From WSZJ01 sp964590435 (lineage in GTDB: Bacteria; Planctomycetota; MHYJ01; WSZJ01), in NCBI GenBank assembly GCA_964590435.1, contig CAZPWT010000042.1, positions 133,804 through 197,803 on the forward strand: a stretch of 64,000 nucleotides of DNA, given 5' to 3'. This document shows, in pieces, positions 34,088 through 42,168 of the stretch. The notes beneath the pieces were generated by a model. That model did no database searches. It was not told where the DNA came from and was given only the letters and a program-made list of their open reading frames with translations. Each line of letters opens with the position of its first letter. The first letter of the stretch is position 1. The position numbers and the translations under genes were made by a program.

Positions 34088-34337
34088 GACGACGTCGAAG
34101 GTCAAAGGTCGAAAGTCGAAGGTAACGGCGAACGGCGTTGGACAGGCCGAGGGACCGCTCGGCGTAGACGTATCTGCCGACGTTTCTGTCTTGATCTCGA
34201 CTTCATCTGCGTACGACGTTGTTTTCAGAGCTGACTCTCATCCGTACGCAGATAACGTCCTGATTCTGCAGAAACGTCGGCAGATACGGCCTTCCCCTGA
34301 AAAACGCCGTCACCTTTAACCTTCGACCTTCGACGCC
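34088..34337. repeat. Composite inverted element: GTCGAAG arms around a nested hairpin
   Basis: Outer arms: GTCGAAG-type heptads at 34093-34122 and the inverse at 34304-34337 (AACCTTCGACCTTCGACGCC). Inside lies a perfect 20-bp inverted repeat, CGTATCTGCCGACGTTTCTG at 34169-34188 against 34269-34288, and inside that an 11-bp one (ATCTGCGTACG 34205-34215 / 34243-34253). No credible reading frame. The 20-mer matches 17 of 20 bases in an arm of the hairpin at 59093-59204. It occupies the whole gap between the kinase and carbonic anhydrase genes. Confidence 0.8.
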
Positions 34338-34341
34338 GTTC

Positions 34342-34998
34342 TCAATCCGGTCGGCTTCGAAATCTCGCCTTGTCCAGCTTGCGAATAGCCGTCGCTTCCT
34401 CAACATTCGACGCCTTCAGGTGCAGATCGTGAATCAGGCCGTCCTCGATCGAATACACCCACCCGTGCACCGTCAGGTCGTGCTTGTCCTTCCACGCGCG
34501 CCTCACCAGCGGCAGCCGCGCCACGTTCTTCACCTGCTCCAGCACGTTCACCTCGCACAGCCGCTTCAGCTTCTCCGCATACGATGAAATCGACTCCAGC
34601 TCCTCGTAGTGCGCCTCGTGCGCCTCGCGGATGTGCATCAGCCAGTTCTCCGTCAGCCCGACCTCCGCGTCGTCCATCGCCGCTTTCACGCCGCCGCAGC
34701 CGTAGTGCCCGCACACGATGATGTGCTTCACCTTCAGCTCCATCACCGCGTAGTAGATCGACGACAGGCAGTTCAGGTCGCTCGGCACCACCACGTTCGC
34801 CACGTTCCGGTGCACGAATAGCTCTCCGGGCTGCAGGCCCACGATCTCGTTCGCGGGCACCCGCGAGTCCGAACAGCCGATCCACAGATACTCGGGGTTC
34901 TGCTGGAAGCGCATCTTCTCGAAGTACTCCGGGTCGTCGCGCTTCTGCTGCGCGGCCCATTCGCGGTTCTTGCGGAGGAGGTTTTCGAGGGAGCGCAT
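34342..34998 (-). CDS. can: Beta-class carbonic anhydrase
   Basis: 218 residues from the ATG at 34998; an upstream in-frame extension lacks family similarity. Interconverts CO2 and bicarbonate. Zinc ligands are Cys in IGCSDSRVPA (with the Asp/Arg dyad), and His and Cys in VCGHYGCGGVKAA. The sequence matches the E. coli Can type (RNREWAAQQKRDDPEYFEKM, LFVHRNVANVVV, VHGWVYSIEDGLI). Cytosolic. A TAAACT hexamer lies 10 nt before the start. The gene ends 4 bp from the composite repeat element. Confidence 0.96.
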   Translation of the reverse strand: MRSLENLLRKNREWAAQQKRDDPEYFEKMRFQQNPEYLWIGCSDSRVPANEIVGLQPGELFVHRNVANVVVPSDLNCLSSIYYAVMELKVKHIIVCGHYGCGGVKAAMDDAEVGLTENWLMHIREAHEAHYEELESISSYAEKLKRLCEVNVLEQVKNVARLPLVRRAWKDKHDLTVHGWVYSIEDGLIHDLHLKASNVEEATAIRKLDKARFRSRPD

Positions 34999-35057
34999 GA
35001 GGAAAGGGAGTTTAACCGCTCGAGGCGCACCGGGGCGGCGCAATCACCCCGGCCGGC

Positions 35058-35098
35058 CCGACCACCAACCCCCGACCACCAACTACTTACCCACCAAA
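35058..35098. repeat. Solo heptamer array (CCGACCA/CCAACCC)
   Basis: Heptads CCGACCA/CCAACCC/CCGACCA/CCAACTA/CTTACCC/ACCAAAC. The array supplies the last codons and stop of the HEAT lipoprotein gene on the minus strand. No inverted partner was found nearby. Confidence 0.6.
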
Positions 35099-35790
35099 CT
35101 CATGTCCTCCTTGAACTCCTTCGCGTGGTCCTTCCACCAGTCCTGCCACTCCTCCAGCGAATCGTATGGCCCCGCGCCTGTCAGCCGCTGGAGCGCCGCG
35201 CCGGCGTGCGCGCCGCACTTGATCTTGAAGCCCGCCGAGCCCGTCCCCGCACCCCAGCCGCTCACCTTCTTCTTGTGGCAGAGATCGAGCAGGACTTCGA
35301 CCGCAGGCTTGTGCTTCAGGAAGCCGAGCACGTCGATCGCGTAGATCACCCCCGCATGCTCTTCATTCTTCTGCATGTCCAGCCGGTCGTCGATCCAGTC
35401 CCGGCAGACGGCGACCGAGGAAGCGTGGTTCACGAGCGCGATCCCCTTGAAGACCTCTTTCAGCACGGCTTCGCGCGCTTCGTTCGGCTTCAGGCCGGCG
35501 TGAAGCGCCTTCGCCGCGTCGCCGGAGCCCTTCATTTTGGACAGCGCCTGCGCCGCCGCGATGCGCAGTTCGTCCTCACCGGACGTGAGCACGCCGGCCA
35601 GCGCCGCGGTCACGGTGGCGTGCGCGCAGTCGGCGCAGGCGGCGATCGCCTGCTTTTTCGCGTCCGCCGAATCGCCCTTCAGCGCTTCCCGCAACGCCGC
35701 GACGCGCGCGTCGGCGTCTTTTTGCGAAGGGGCGGGGTCCTGGGCGGAGCAGGCGAGGGCGAAGGCGAGCAGGAGGGCGATGGGGCGCAT
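35083..35790 (-). CDS. HEAT-repeat-like secreted protein
   Basis: 235 residues. Signal peptide with a possible lipobox (FALAC, about Cys14). The mature part holds helical pairs in HEAT/PBS style (DSADAKKQAIAACADCA, EDELRIAAAQALSKMKG, KPAVEVLLDLCHKK) and ends with a Trp-rich helix (LEEWQDWWKDHAKEF). Such proteins are common in planctomycetes; the function is unknown, probably periplasmic protein binding. AAGAGG 7 nt before the ATG is a plausible ribosome binding site. The last codons lie in a heptamer array. Confidence 0.75.
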   Translation of the reverse strand: MRPIALLLAFALACSAQDPAPSQKDADARVAALREALKGDSADAKKQAIAACADCAHATVTAALAGVLTSGEDELRIAAAQALSKMKGSGDAAKALHAGLKPNEAREAVLKEVFKGIALVNHASSVAVCRDWIDDRLDMQKNEEHAGVIYAIDVLGFLKHKPAVEVLLDLCHKKKVSGWGAGTGSAGFKIKCGAHAGAALQRLTGAGPYDSLEEWQDWWKDHAKEFKEDMSLVGK

Positions 35791-35941
35791 GGGAGGCCTC
35801 TTGAAAGGGACGGGAGTTCATACAGCGCGTGTTCTCCCCGCGTTTCGTGGAAATCCCCCCCCCCCACCTCGCGAGGGTCTGGCAAGCGCTTTGCTCCCCG
35901 TAAGGGCAACCCCGCGCGGACGGCGCCAATCGTCCGCGAAA

Positions 35942-35957
35942 GTGGACAACTGTCCAC
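35942..35957. promoter_or_regulatory. Palindrome GTGGACA-AC-TGTCCAC
   Basis: Perfect 7-bp arms around two bases, 32 bp before the ATG at 35989 and upstream of its Shine-Dalgarno sequence. It is an operator candidate. Confidence 0.4.
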
Positions 35958-35988
35958 CGGGGAGGGGTCACCATCGGAGGGGTGGATC

Positions 35989-36906
35989 ATGTTGCGATTC
36001 AAGCGTGGATTGCAGGGGTTTCTGGCGGCGGGGGCGATCCTGGCCGGGCTTTTCGCGGCGGGCTGCCGGCCGCACCACCACCATGACGACGACGATGACG
36101 ACCATCACTACCACAGCGGGGGTGGAGGTGGAGGGGGTGGAGGTGGAGGGGGCGGAGGCGGTGGTGGGGGCGGGGGCGGAGGCGGCTGGGACGTGAACCT
36201 TCGCGACGACGGCGGCCACTACGACGACAGCAGGGCGATCCCCGGCTACCTCTACAGCATCGGCGGCGATATCCGCAATTCCGGCGATGACTGGTCCGGC
36301 GGCTTCTGGGTCGACTTCTACGCTTCTGAAAACTCGACGATCACGACGTCGGACTGGCTGATCGGGTCGGTGTACGTCGGCACGATCGCGCCGGACAGCT
36401 GGGCGAATGCGGATCTCCTGGTCTCGTTCCCCGGCAGCATCCCGCCCGGGGAGTACTACGCGGGGTGGATCGTCGACGCGACCGACAGCGTGGACGAGAC
36501 GAACGAGTCGGACAACGTCGTCGTGCTGTCCGGGCCTTCGCTCGTGGTCGGCGACGACTACGAACCGAACGACTCCGAGTTCACCGCGCACTACCTCGGC
36601 GGCCCCGACGCGCTCTACCAGATCGACGGCACGATCGACGAGGACGGCGACGAGGACTGGTTCTCGTTCTGGCAGGACGACGGATTCACGATCGACCTGT
36701 TCCTGTCGAGCCTGCCCGACGACTACGAACTCCAGCTCTACGACGACCTGGGAAACCTGCTCGATTCGTCGAGCAACGCCGGGACCGCGAACGAGTCCGT
36801 GTTCATCGTGGCCCCGTACTCGGGCATTTACTACATCCGCGTGCAGGGCTGGGGGACGTCGCACGACGCGTTTGACTTTTACGCGCTGGACGTCGACCTG
36901 GAATAA
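35989..36906 (+). CDS. Lipoprotein with His/Asp cluster, poly-Gly linker, CARDB and PPC domains
   Basis: 305 residues. Lipobox FAAGC (about Cys26). Directly after it comes a run of four His, six Asp and HHYH, then more than 20 consecutive Gly, encoded by a GGN simple-sequence tract. Residues about 70-165 match a CARDB-like domain (IRNSGDDWSGGFWVDFYASE, VDETNESDNVVVL). Residues about 170-305 match a bacterial pre-peptidase C-terminal (PPC) domain (DDYEPNDSEFTAH, GDEDWFSFWQDDGF, YSGIYYIRVQGWG). No peptidase is present. The His/Asp cluster would bind metal ions close to the membrane; the glycine tract is a flexible and length-variable spacer. GGAGG precedes the ATG. Confidence 0.82.
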   Translation: MLRFKRGLQGFLAAGAILAGLFAAGCRPHHHHDDDDDDHHYHSGGGGGGGGGGGGGGGGGGGGGGGWDVNLRDDGGHYDDSRAIPGYLYSIGGDIRNSGDDWSGGFWVDFYASENSTITTSDWLIGSVYVGTIAPDSWANADLLVSFPGSIPPGEYYAGWIVDATDSVDETNESDNVVVLSGPSLVVGDDYEPNDSEFTAHYLGGPDALYQIDGTIDEDGDEDWFSFWQDDGFTIDLFLSSLPDDYELQLYDDLGNLLDSSSNAGTANESVFIVAPYSGIYYIRVQGWGTSHDAFDFYALDVDLE

Positions 36907-36920
36907 AACGGCTGGGGTGG

Positions 36921-37145
36921 GGTCCGCCTTCGCCCTTCGGGCTTCGGCGGATGGGGATGGGGCGGGGGTGGGCGAGGGATGGGGCAGGGGCTCGGGCGAA
37001 TGCGTGGGCGAGGGCGTGGGAAATGACGGGTTCGGGAACGGGCGCGCCGATGGCGTCCCCATTCCCGATCCGTGACTTGCCCGTACCCCCGCCCGGCCGT
37101 ACACCCGAGCTTCATCCGACGAAGCCCAAAGGGCGAAGGCGGACC
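36921..37145. repeat. Inverted element: 33-bp REP-like outer arms with G-rich heptads inside
   Basis: The outer arms at 36921-36953 and 37113-37145 match at 31 of 33 bases in inverted orientation; each is itself palindromic (CCGCCTTCGCCCTT..GGCTTCGGCGG). Inside, the left part reads as G-rich units (GGGATGG, GGATGGG, TGGGCGA, GGGATGG) and the right part as their C-rich complement (CCATTCCCGATCC, GTACCCCCGCCC). It occupies the gap between the lipoprotein and AAA ATPase genes. No credible gene. Confidence 0.7.
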
Positions 37146-37197
37146 GACCTCCCCTTGCCCCTTCCGTTCACCGCACGCCCCTGTGACAATCCCTCGC

Positions 37198-38340
37198 ATG
37201 GCCTCCGCAGAGTTCTACCTCGACCGCTTCCAGCACCACAAAACCGTCGGCCTCACCGCCCGCCGCGCCGGGAACTTCAAGGAAGCGCGCTACCAGCTCC
37301 TCCGCGCCGCCGAGTACCTCATGCGCCTCGCGGCGCTGTCGGAGGGGCGGTTGAAGGAAGCGCGGCTCAAGAACGCCCGCGACCTCGTGGACCTCGCCCG
37401 CGGAATGCCGGACACCGCGGCGGCGGAGGGCGAAGGTGAGGGCGACGGCGAAAAGGCCCCCGCCGAGGGCGCTTCCAGGAAGAACAGCAAGGCCGGCGAC
37501 TGGATCGTCCGCGAAAAACCCAAGGTCAAGTTCGCCGACATCGCCGGGCTCGAGGAAGCCAAGAAGCAGATCCGCATCAAGATGATCTACCCCTTCACGC
37601 ACGCCGAGAAGGCCAAGAAGTACGGCGTGCAGAAAGGCGGCGGCATCCTGCTCTACGGCCCGCCCGGCACCGGCAAGACGATGATGGCGCGCGCCGTGGC
37701 CGCCGAACTCGAGGCGACGTTCTTCGTCGTCACGCCGTCGCGCATCCTGTCCAAGTGGGTCGGCGAGGCCGAGAAGAACATCAGCAACCTGTTCTCCGAG
37801 GCCCGCGGCACCGGCCGCTCGATCGTCTTCATCGACGAGATCGAGTCCCTTCTCCCCTCCCGCCGCGACCAGGAATCCAACGTCATGCAGCGCCTCGTCC
37901 CGTCGATCCTCGGCGAGATGGACGGCTTCGCGGGCAAGTCCGACGACCGCTCGATCCTGTTCATGGGCGCCACGAACGAGCCGTGGGCGCTCGACTACGC
38001 CGCCATGCGCCCGGGCCGGTTCGACGAGAAGATCTACATCGGCCTGCCCGACCTCGCCGCCCGCCGCCAGATCCTCGAGCTGAACCTCAAGGACGCCCCC
38101 GTCGCCGCCGGGCTGAACCTGGACGAGATCGTGAAGTGGCTCGAGGGATACAGCGGCGCCGACATCGCCTATCTCGTGCGCAAGGTGAAGGAAGGGCTGT
38201 TCGAGGACTCCGTTGAGGAAGGCTCGGACAAGGAGATGGGGCTGGCGGCGTTCCAGGAAGCGCTGGCCACGCTGAAGCCGAGCGTCGCGAAGGACGACAT
38301 CAAGCGCTTTGACGAGTTCAGGAAGAAGAGCTCGGGGTAG
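37198..38340 (+). CDS. Vps4/katanin-like AAA ATPase with MIT-like N-terminal domain
   Basis: 380 residues. Residues 1-70 are a three-helix, MIT-like segment (FQHHKTVGLTARRAGNFKEA then RYQLLRAAEYLMRLA). An acidic linker is followed by a meiotic-clade AAA domain (about 105-330): KFADIAGLEEAK, Walker A GPPGTGKT (about 154), pore-loop region SKWVGEAEKN, Walker B IVFIDEIESLLPSRR, sensor GATNEPW and arginine finger MRPGRFDEKI. A helical end follows. Eukaryotic and archaeal relatives remodel ESCRT-III; bacterial ones are uncommon and poorly known. No ESCRT-III-like gene lies in the window. GACAAT lies 7 nt before the ATG. Confidence 0.87.
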   Translation: MASAEFYLDRFQHHKTVGLTARRAGNFKEARYQLLRAAEYLMRLAALSEGRLKEARLKNARDLVDLARGMPDTAAAEGEGEGDGEKAPAEGASRKNSKAGDWIVREKPKVKFADIAGLEEAKKQIRIKMIYPFTHAEKAKKYGVQKGGGILLYGPPGTGKTMMARAVAAELEATFFVVTPSRILSKWVGEAEKNISNLFSEARGTGRSIVFIDEIESLLPSRRDQESNVMQRLVPSILGEMDGFAGKSDDRSILFMGATNEPWALDYAAMRPGRFDEKIYIGLPDLAARRQILELNLKDAPVAAGLNLDEIVKWLEGYSGADIAYLVRKVKEGLFEDSVEEGSDKEMGLAAFQEALATLKPSVAKDDIKRFDEFRKKSSG

Positions 38341-38369
38341 CTCGATGTCGCGCGCGGGGAACGGCCGCA

Positions 38370-39125
38370 GTTCGGAGACGGGAGTTCGGAGACGGGAGTT
38401 CGGGGATGGGAGTTCGGGGATGGGAGTTCGGAGACGGGAGTTCGGAGACGGGAGTTCGGAGACGGGAGTTCGGAGACGGGAGTTCGGAGACGGGAGTTCG
38501 GGGATGGGAGTTCGGGGACGGGAGGAGGATCATGCGGGCAGGAATATGATCATTTAGAATTGTTGATTTTGTATGGTCTTGGGTTTTAATTACACTACAA
38601 CACATTTGATGGAGCTCGCAATGCAGCAGACCCGCGGTTATCGAGACCTGGTCGCCTGGCGCAAAGGGGTCGAAATGGTGAAGGAGACGTACCGGCTCAT
38701 CTCGCGACTGCCAAAGGCCGAAATGTTCGAGCTCAGCTCCCAGATGCGAAAAGCAGCCGTATCTGTTCCGGCAAACATTGCCGAGGGGCAGGCGCGACGC
38801 ACGGCGGGAGAGTTTCTCTATCACCTGGGCGTGGCTCGCGGAAGTCTCGCGGAACTCGATACCCTGCTGGAAGTCGGCGTCGCGGTCGGCTACTTCCCGA
38901 GCGAACTGGCGCTTCCCATAGCCGAGCGATTCATAGAACTTCGCAAGATCCTCCAAGGCCTCATCGACGCGATCGATAGGCAATCCTCGACGAGCACCAG
39001 CCGACCCGCCCGAACGCTTTCGAAGCCCGCATGAACTTGACGTCCGGATCAAGCCTTCGCCCGTCGCCGCCGTTCACTCCCGTCTCCGAACTCCCGTCTC
39101 CGAACTCCCGTCTCCGAACTCCCTC
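38370..39125 (+). mobile_element. Four-helix-bundle cassette 2 with inverted arms (GAGTTCG/GAGACGG unit)
   Basis: Left arm 38370-38527: about 11 copies of the 14-bp unit GAGTTCGGAGACGG (two heptads), some with GGGATGG. Right arm 39075-39125: about three and a half copies in the inverse orientation (ACTCCCGTCTCCGA). The enclosed gene is at 38621-39034. The 90 bp between left arm and gene is AT-rich and contains promoter-like TTGATT and TTTAAT. Confidence 0.6.
38621..39034 (+). CDS. Four-helix-bundle protein (S23/Avd-like, TIGR02436 type) 2
   Basis: 137 residues. The ATG at 38621 is chosen because GGAG lies 6 nt upstream; the ATG at 38609 is an alternative. Signature: YRDLVAWRKGVEMV, FELSSQMRKAAVSVPANIAE, FLYHLGVARGSLAELDTLLE. 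It is the closest match of the three to the canonical family. The last 20 residues are Ser/Thr/Pro/Arg-rich and lie towards the right arm. It shares the promoter style and repeat bracket of the other two cassettes, but not the repeat unit. Confidence 0.88.
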   Translation: MQQTRGYRDLVAWRKGVEMVKETYRLISRLPKAEMFELSSQMRKAAVSVPANIAEGQARRTAGEFLYHLGVARGSLAELDTLLEVGVAVGYFPSELALPIAERFIELRKILQGLIDAIDRQSSTSTSRPARTLSKPA

Positions 39126-39187
39126 CTCGCGCATCCGCACCGCATCATGGACACCTTCCAGAACGTAGCCAACCGCGGTCGGAAGGC

Positions 39188-39193
39188 TAGAAT
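39188..39193 (+). promoter_or_regulatory. -10-like TAGAAT, 8 nt before ATG
   Basis: TAGAAT, 8-nt spacer, then the ATG at 39202 of the amidohydrolase. Leaderless pattern. Confidence 0.5.
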
Positions 39194-39201
39194 CGCGCCC
39201 C

Positions 39202-40803
39202 ATGGGAAGACTCCTGCTCGTCAACGCGCGCATCCGGACGTTCGACGCCAACTTTCCTGAACAGGTGGCGCTGATCGCCGAAAACGGACGGATTTCCTAC
39301 ATCGGCGGCGACTACAACGTCCGCTCCGCGTACCGGGACGGCGACGAGGTCCACGACCTCGAAGGGCGTTCGGTCTTCCCCGCCTTCCACGACGCCCACA
39401 CGCACTTCTTCCATTTCGCCATCACGCTGCGCCGCCTCTCGCTCGACGACTCGCACTCCGAGCACAATGCCCTCCAGGCGATCAAGGGGACGGCGGACCT
39501 TGCGAAGCCCGGCGACTGGATCGCGGGGCGCGGGTGGGACCTGGCGCGGTGGAAGCTCACGGAGTGGCCGACGAAAACCTCGCTCGACGAGGCCGCGCCG
39601 AACAACCCCGTCGCGCTCTCCGCGAAGGACGGGCACTCGTGGTGGCTGAACTCGAAGGCCCTCGCGGCCGTCGGGATCACCAAGGCCACTCCCGACCCGA
39701 AAGGCGGCGTCATCGTCCGCGACGCTTCGGGCGAGCCCACCGGCATCCTCCGCGAAGCCGCCATCGAGCTCGTCAAGCCGTTCATCGCTTCCCCGCCCGC
39801 CAGCGCCGTCCAGGGCGGCCTCCGCGACGCCACCACGCAGTTCCACACCCTCGGGATCACTTCCGCCGACATCGTCGCCGGCGCGATGGGGCGCGACCTG
39901 GAGATGGAAGAAGCGTTCCGGACGTTCCAGGCGATGGAGCGCGCCGGCACGCTCGGCGTCCGCCTGACGATGTATTTCCCCGCCCACGACCTCGACCGCC
40001 TCATCGCGTGCGGCCTGCGCAGCGGCTTCGGGAGCGACTGGGTGCGCTTCGGCGGCATCAAGCTGTACGCGGACGGCTCGCTCGGCTCGCGCACGGCGTC
40101 GATGCTGGCGCCGTACGAGGGCACCAAGGACACCGGCGTGGAGGTTCTCCCCGCGGCGGAGATGGCCGCGATCGTGAAGAAGGCCGCGGAGCACGGGATC
40201 GCCAGCGCGATCCACGCGATCGGCGACAAGGCGGTGCGCACCGCGCTCGACGCCTTCGCCGCCGCCAAGCCCGCTTCCGACGCGTTCGGCTTGCGCCAGC
40301 GCATCGAGCACGCCCAGATCGTCGACCCCGCCGACATCCCGCGCTTCAAGGAACTCGGCGTCATCGCATCGATGCAGCCCTGCCAGCTCCTCTCGGACAT
40401 CGGGAACGCGGAGACGTACTGGGGCGCGGAGCGTTCAAAGCGCGCCTACCCGGTGCGGAGCCTGATGGCGACGGGGGCGGTGGTGGCGTTCGGCTCGGAC
40501 GTGCCGGTAGAACCGGCGGACCCGCGGCGGTCGCTCAAGGGCGCCGTGCTGCGGCCGCAGGATGACGGGACGCCGTGGAACACCGCGGAGTGCATTTCGC
40601 CGTGGGACGCGTTCCTGGCCTACACGCGCGGCTCGGCCTGGGCCGCCGGCGTCGAGGACCGTGCCGGCCGCCTCGTCCCGGGCTGCCGCGCGGACATGAT
40701 CGTGTTCAACGAGGACCCGGTCGAGATCCCGACGAAGCGCATGGCGGACGCGACGGTGCTGATGACGGTGCTGGACGGGAAGGTTGTTTTCAGGAAGCGG
40801 TGA
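39202..40803 (+). CDS. Amidohydrolase, YtcJ/NfdA-like
   Basis: 533 residues with the amidohydrolase-3 layout. A split beta-sandwich (residues 1-60 and about 480-533) surrounds a TIM barrel. Metal ligands are visible: His-x-His in FHDAHTHFF, candidate Lys in GIKLYADGSLGSR, His in IHAIGDKA and RIEHAQIV, and Asp in FGSDVPVEPADP. Relatives hydrolyse N-formyl or N-acyl amines; the substrate here is unknown. No signal peptide, so it is cytosolic. It follows the right arm of cassette 2. Confidence 0.9.
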   Translation: MGRLLLVNARIRTFDANFPEQVALIAENGRISYIGGDYNVRSAYRDGDEVHDLEGRSVFPAFHDAHTHFFHFAITLRRLSLDDSHSEHNALQAIKGTADLAKPGDWIAGRGWDLARWKLTEWPTKTSLDEAAPNNPVALSAKDGHSWWLNSKALAAVGITKATPDPKGGVIVRDASGEPTGILREAAIELVKPFIASPPASAVQGGLRDATTQFHTLGITSADIVAGAMGRDLEMEEAFRTFQAMERAGTLGVRLTMYFPAHDLDRLIACGLRSGFGSDWVRFGGIKLYADGSLGSRTASMLAPYEGTKDTGVEVLPAAEMAAIVKKAAEHGIASAIHAIGDKAVRTALDAFAAAKPASDAFGLRQRIEHAQIVDPADIPRFKELGVIASMQPCQLLSDIGNAETYWGAERSKRAYPVRSLMATGAVVAFGSDVPVEPADPRRSLKGAVLRPQDDGTPWNTAECISPWDAFLAYTRGSAWAAGVEDRAGRLVPGCRADMIVFNEDPVEIPTKRMADATVLMTVLDGKVVFRKR

Positions 40804-40813
40804 GCGGCCGGAG

Positions 40814-41013
40814 AAACGACAACTTCAACGCGGCAACTCCCAAGTAAACAGCAACTTCAAGAAGACAATCTCAAACCTGCCGTGGAGTGCAACCGTTCCG
40901 GCGATTCCATAACCCCATCGATTCCGGGAAGACCTCCTCCGCAGGAACCCTTGAAGTTGCCGTCTTGAAGTTCGCCGTTTATTTGAAGTTCGTCTTCTTG
41001 AAGTTGCTGTTTC
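40814..41013. repeat. Inverted heptamer-array element (TTGAAGT unit), non-coding
   Basis: Left arm 40814-40876 and right arm 40949-41013 carry TTGAAGT-based 14-bp units on opposite strands. A 20-bp block, TCTTCTTGAAGTTGCTGTTT, is identical in inverted orientation. The 70 bp between has no gene. It fills most of the gap between the amidohydrolase and rlmN. Confidence 0.75.
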
Positions 41014-41089
41014 CTCTCCTCTCCCTGGCTCGCAGCCGCTGGCCGGAAACCCCTCGCCGCCCCCTCGCCGTGCTAACCTTCGCGGCGTC

Positions 41090-42166
41090 ATGCCCTCCCT
41101 TTTCGACCAACCTGTCCCCGACCTCCTCGCGCGCCTCTCGGCCGCGGCGCCGGAGCAGAACGTCCAGCGCTCGCTGCGCGCGGCGTACGGGCTGGAAGCG
41201 GCGCCGTGGATCGGCCGCGCGCTCCGCGAGGCGGCGGCGGCGCTGGATCTCGACGTGCCGCCGGTGGCCCGGCGCGTCGACGCTTCCGATGGGACGACCA
41301 AGCTCCTGCTGACGCTGGGCGACGCGCGAACGGTCGAGTGCGTGCTGATCCCCGGGGTGCGCGGGGCGCATTCGCGGCACAAGATGAGCGCCCGGAACCG
41401 CGACGACGGCGCGCCGCGCGTCCGGCGACCGACGGCCGCCGCGTGCGTGTCGAGCCAGGTCGGGTGCGCCGCCGGGTGCTCGTTCTGCGCGAGCGGCCTC
41501 GGCGGCCTCACGCGCAACCTTACCGCCGGCGAAATCGTCGCGCAGGCCCTCCTCCTTCGCCGCGAGGCCGCCGCGCGCGGCGTCCGCCTCGCCACCGTCG
41601 TCTTCATGGGCATGGGCGAGCCGCTTCACAACACCGGCAACGTCGTCGCCGCCATCCGCAACCTTACGCACCGCCACGCCGGCGCGATCGCGCCGTCCGG
41701 GATCACCGTCTCGACCGTCGGCATCGTCAGCGGCATGGAAGAGCTCGCCGCGTCGCACGAGCCGCCGCACCTCGCCGTGTCGCTTCACGCGCCGGACGAC
41801 GCGACGCGCGCCGCGATCGTCCGCACCGCGCCGCGGCTGTGGAGCGTGGCGGAGACGCTCGACGCCGCCGAGGCGTACCGCGCGGCGACGAAGCGCCACG
41901 TCACGATCAGCTACGTCCTGCTCGACGGCGTCAACGACTCGCCGGAACAGGCCCGGCGGCTCGCCGAGGTCCTCCGCGGCCGCCCCTTCCACGTGAACCT
42001 CATCCCGCACAACGCCGTCGACGAGCTGCCGTTCCGCGCGGCGACCCGCGAGAAGGCGACGCGCTTCTGGGAAATCCTGCGCGAGCGGGACGTCGTCGTG
42101 CACATCCGGAAGCAGCGCGGCGCGGGCGAGGACGCGGCATGCGGGCAGCTCCGGCGGCGCGGGTAG
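41090..42166 (+). CDS. rlmN: Radical SAM 23S rRNA (adenine-C2)-methyltransferase, RlmN family
   Basis: 358 residues. It methylates C2 of A2503 of 23S rRNA and A37 of some tRNAs. The radical SAM cluster is CAAGCSFC; the preceding AACVSSQVGC, the SAM-binding FMGMGEPLHN and the C-terminal catalytic Cys in EDAACGQL are all present. The two essential cysteines of the ping-pong mechanism are intact. The N-terminal accessory domain is somewhat divergent, so an RlmN-like paralogue cannot be excluded. Cytosolic. Confidence 0.93.
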   Translation: MPSLFDQPVPDLLARLSAAAPEQNVQRSLRAAYGLEAAPWIGRALREAAAALDLDVPPVARRVDASDGTTKLLLTLGDARTVECVLIPGVRGAHSRHKMSARNRDDGAPRVRRPTAAACVSSQVGCAAGCSFCASGLGGLTRNLTAGEIVAQALLLRREAAARGVRLATVVFMGMGEPLHNTGNVVAAIRNLTHRHAGAIAPSGITVSTVGIVSGMEELAASHEPPHLAVSLHAPDDATRAAIVRTAPRLWSVAETLDAAEAYRAATKRHVTISYVLLDGVNDSPEQARRLAEVLRGRPFHVNLIPHNAVDELPFRAATREKATRFWEILRERDVVVHIRKQRGAGEDAACGQLRRRG

Positions 42167-42168
42167 CG

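Noticed and set aside
36907..37197. Short open frames between the lipoprotein and AAA ATPase genes
   Set aside because: They translate the inverted repeat and G-rich array and have no Shine-Dalgarno sequence or protein-like composition.
38370..38527. Tandem repeats considered as a CRISPR array
   Set aside because: Units are 7 or 14 bp, contiguous, with no unique spacers, and no cas genes are present.
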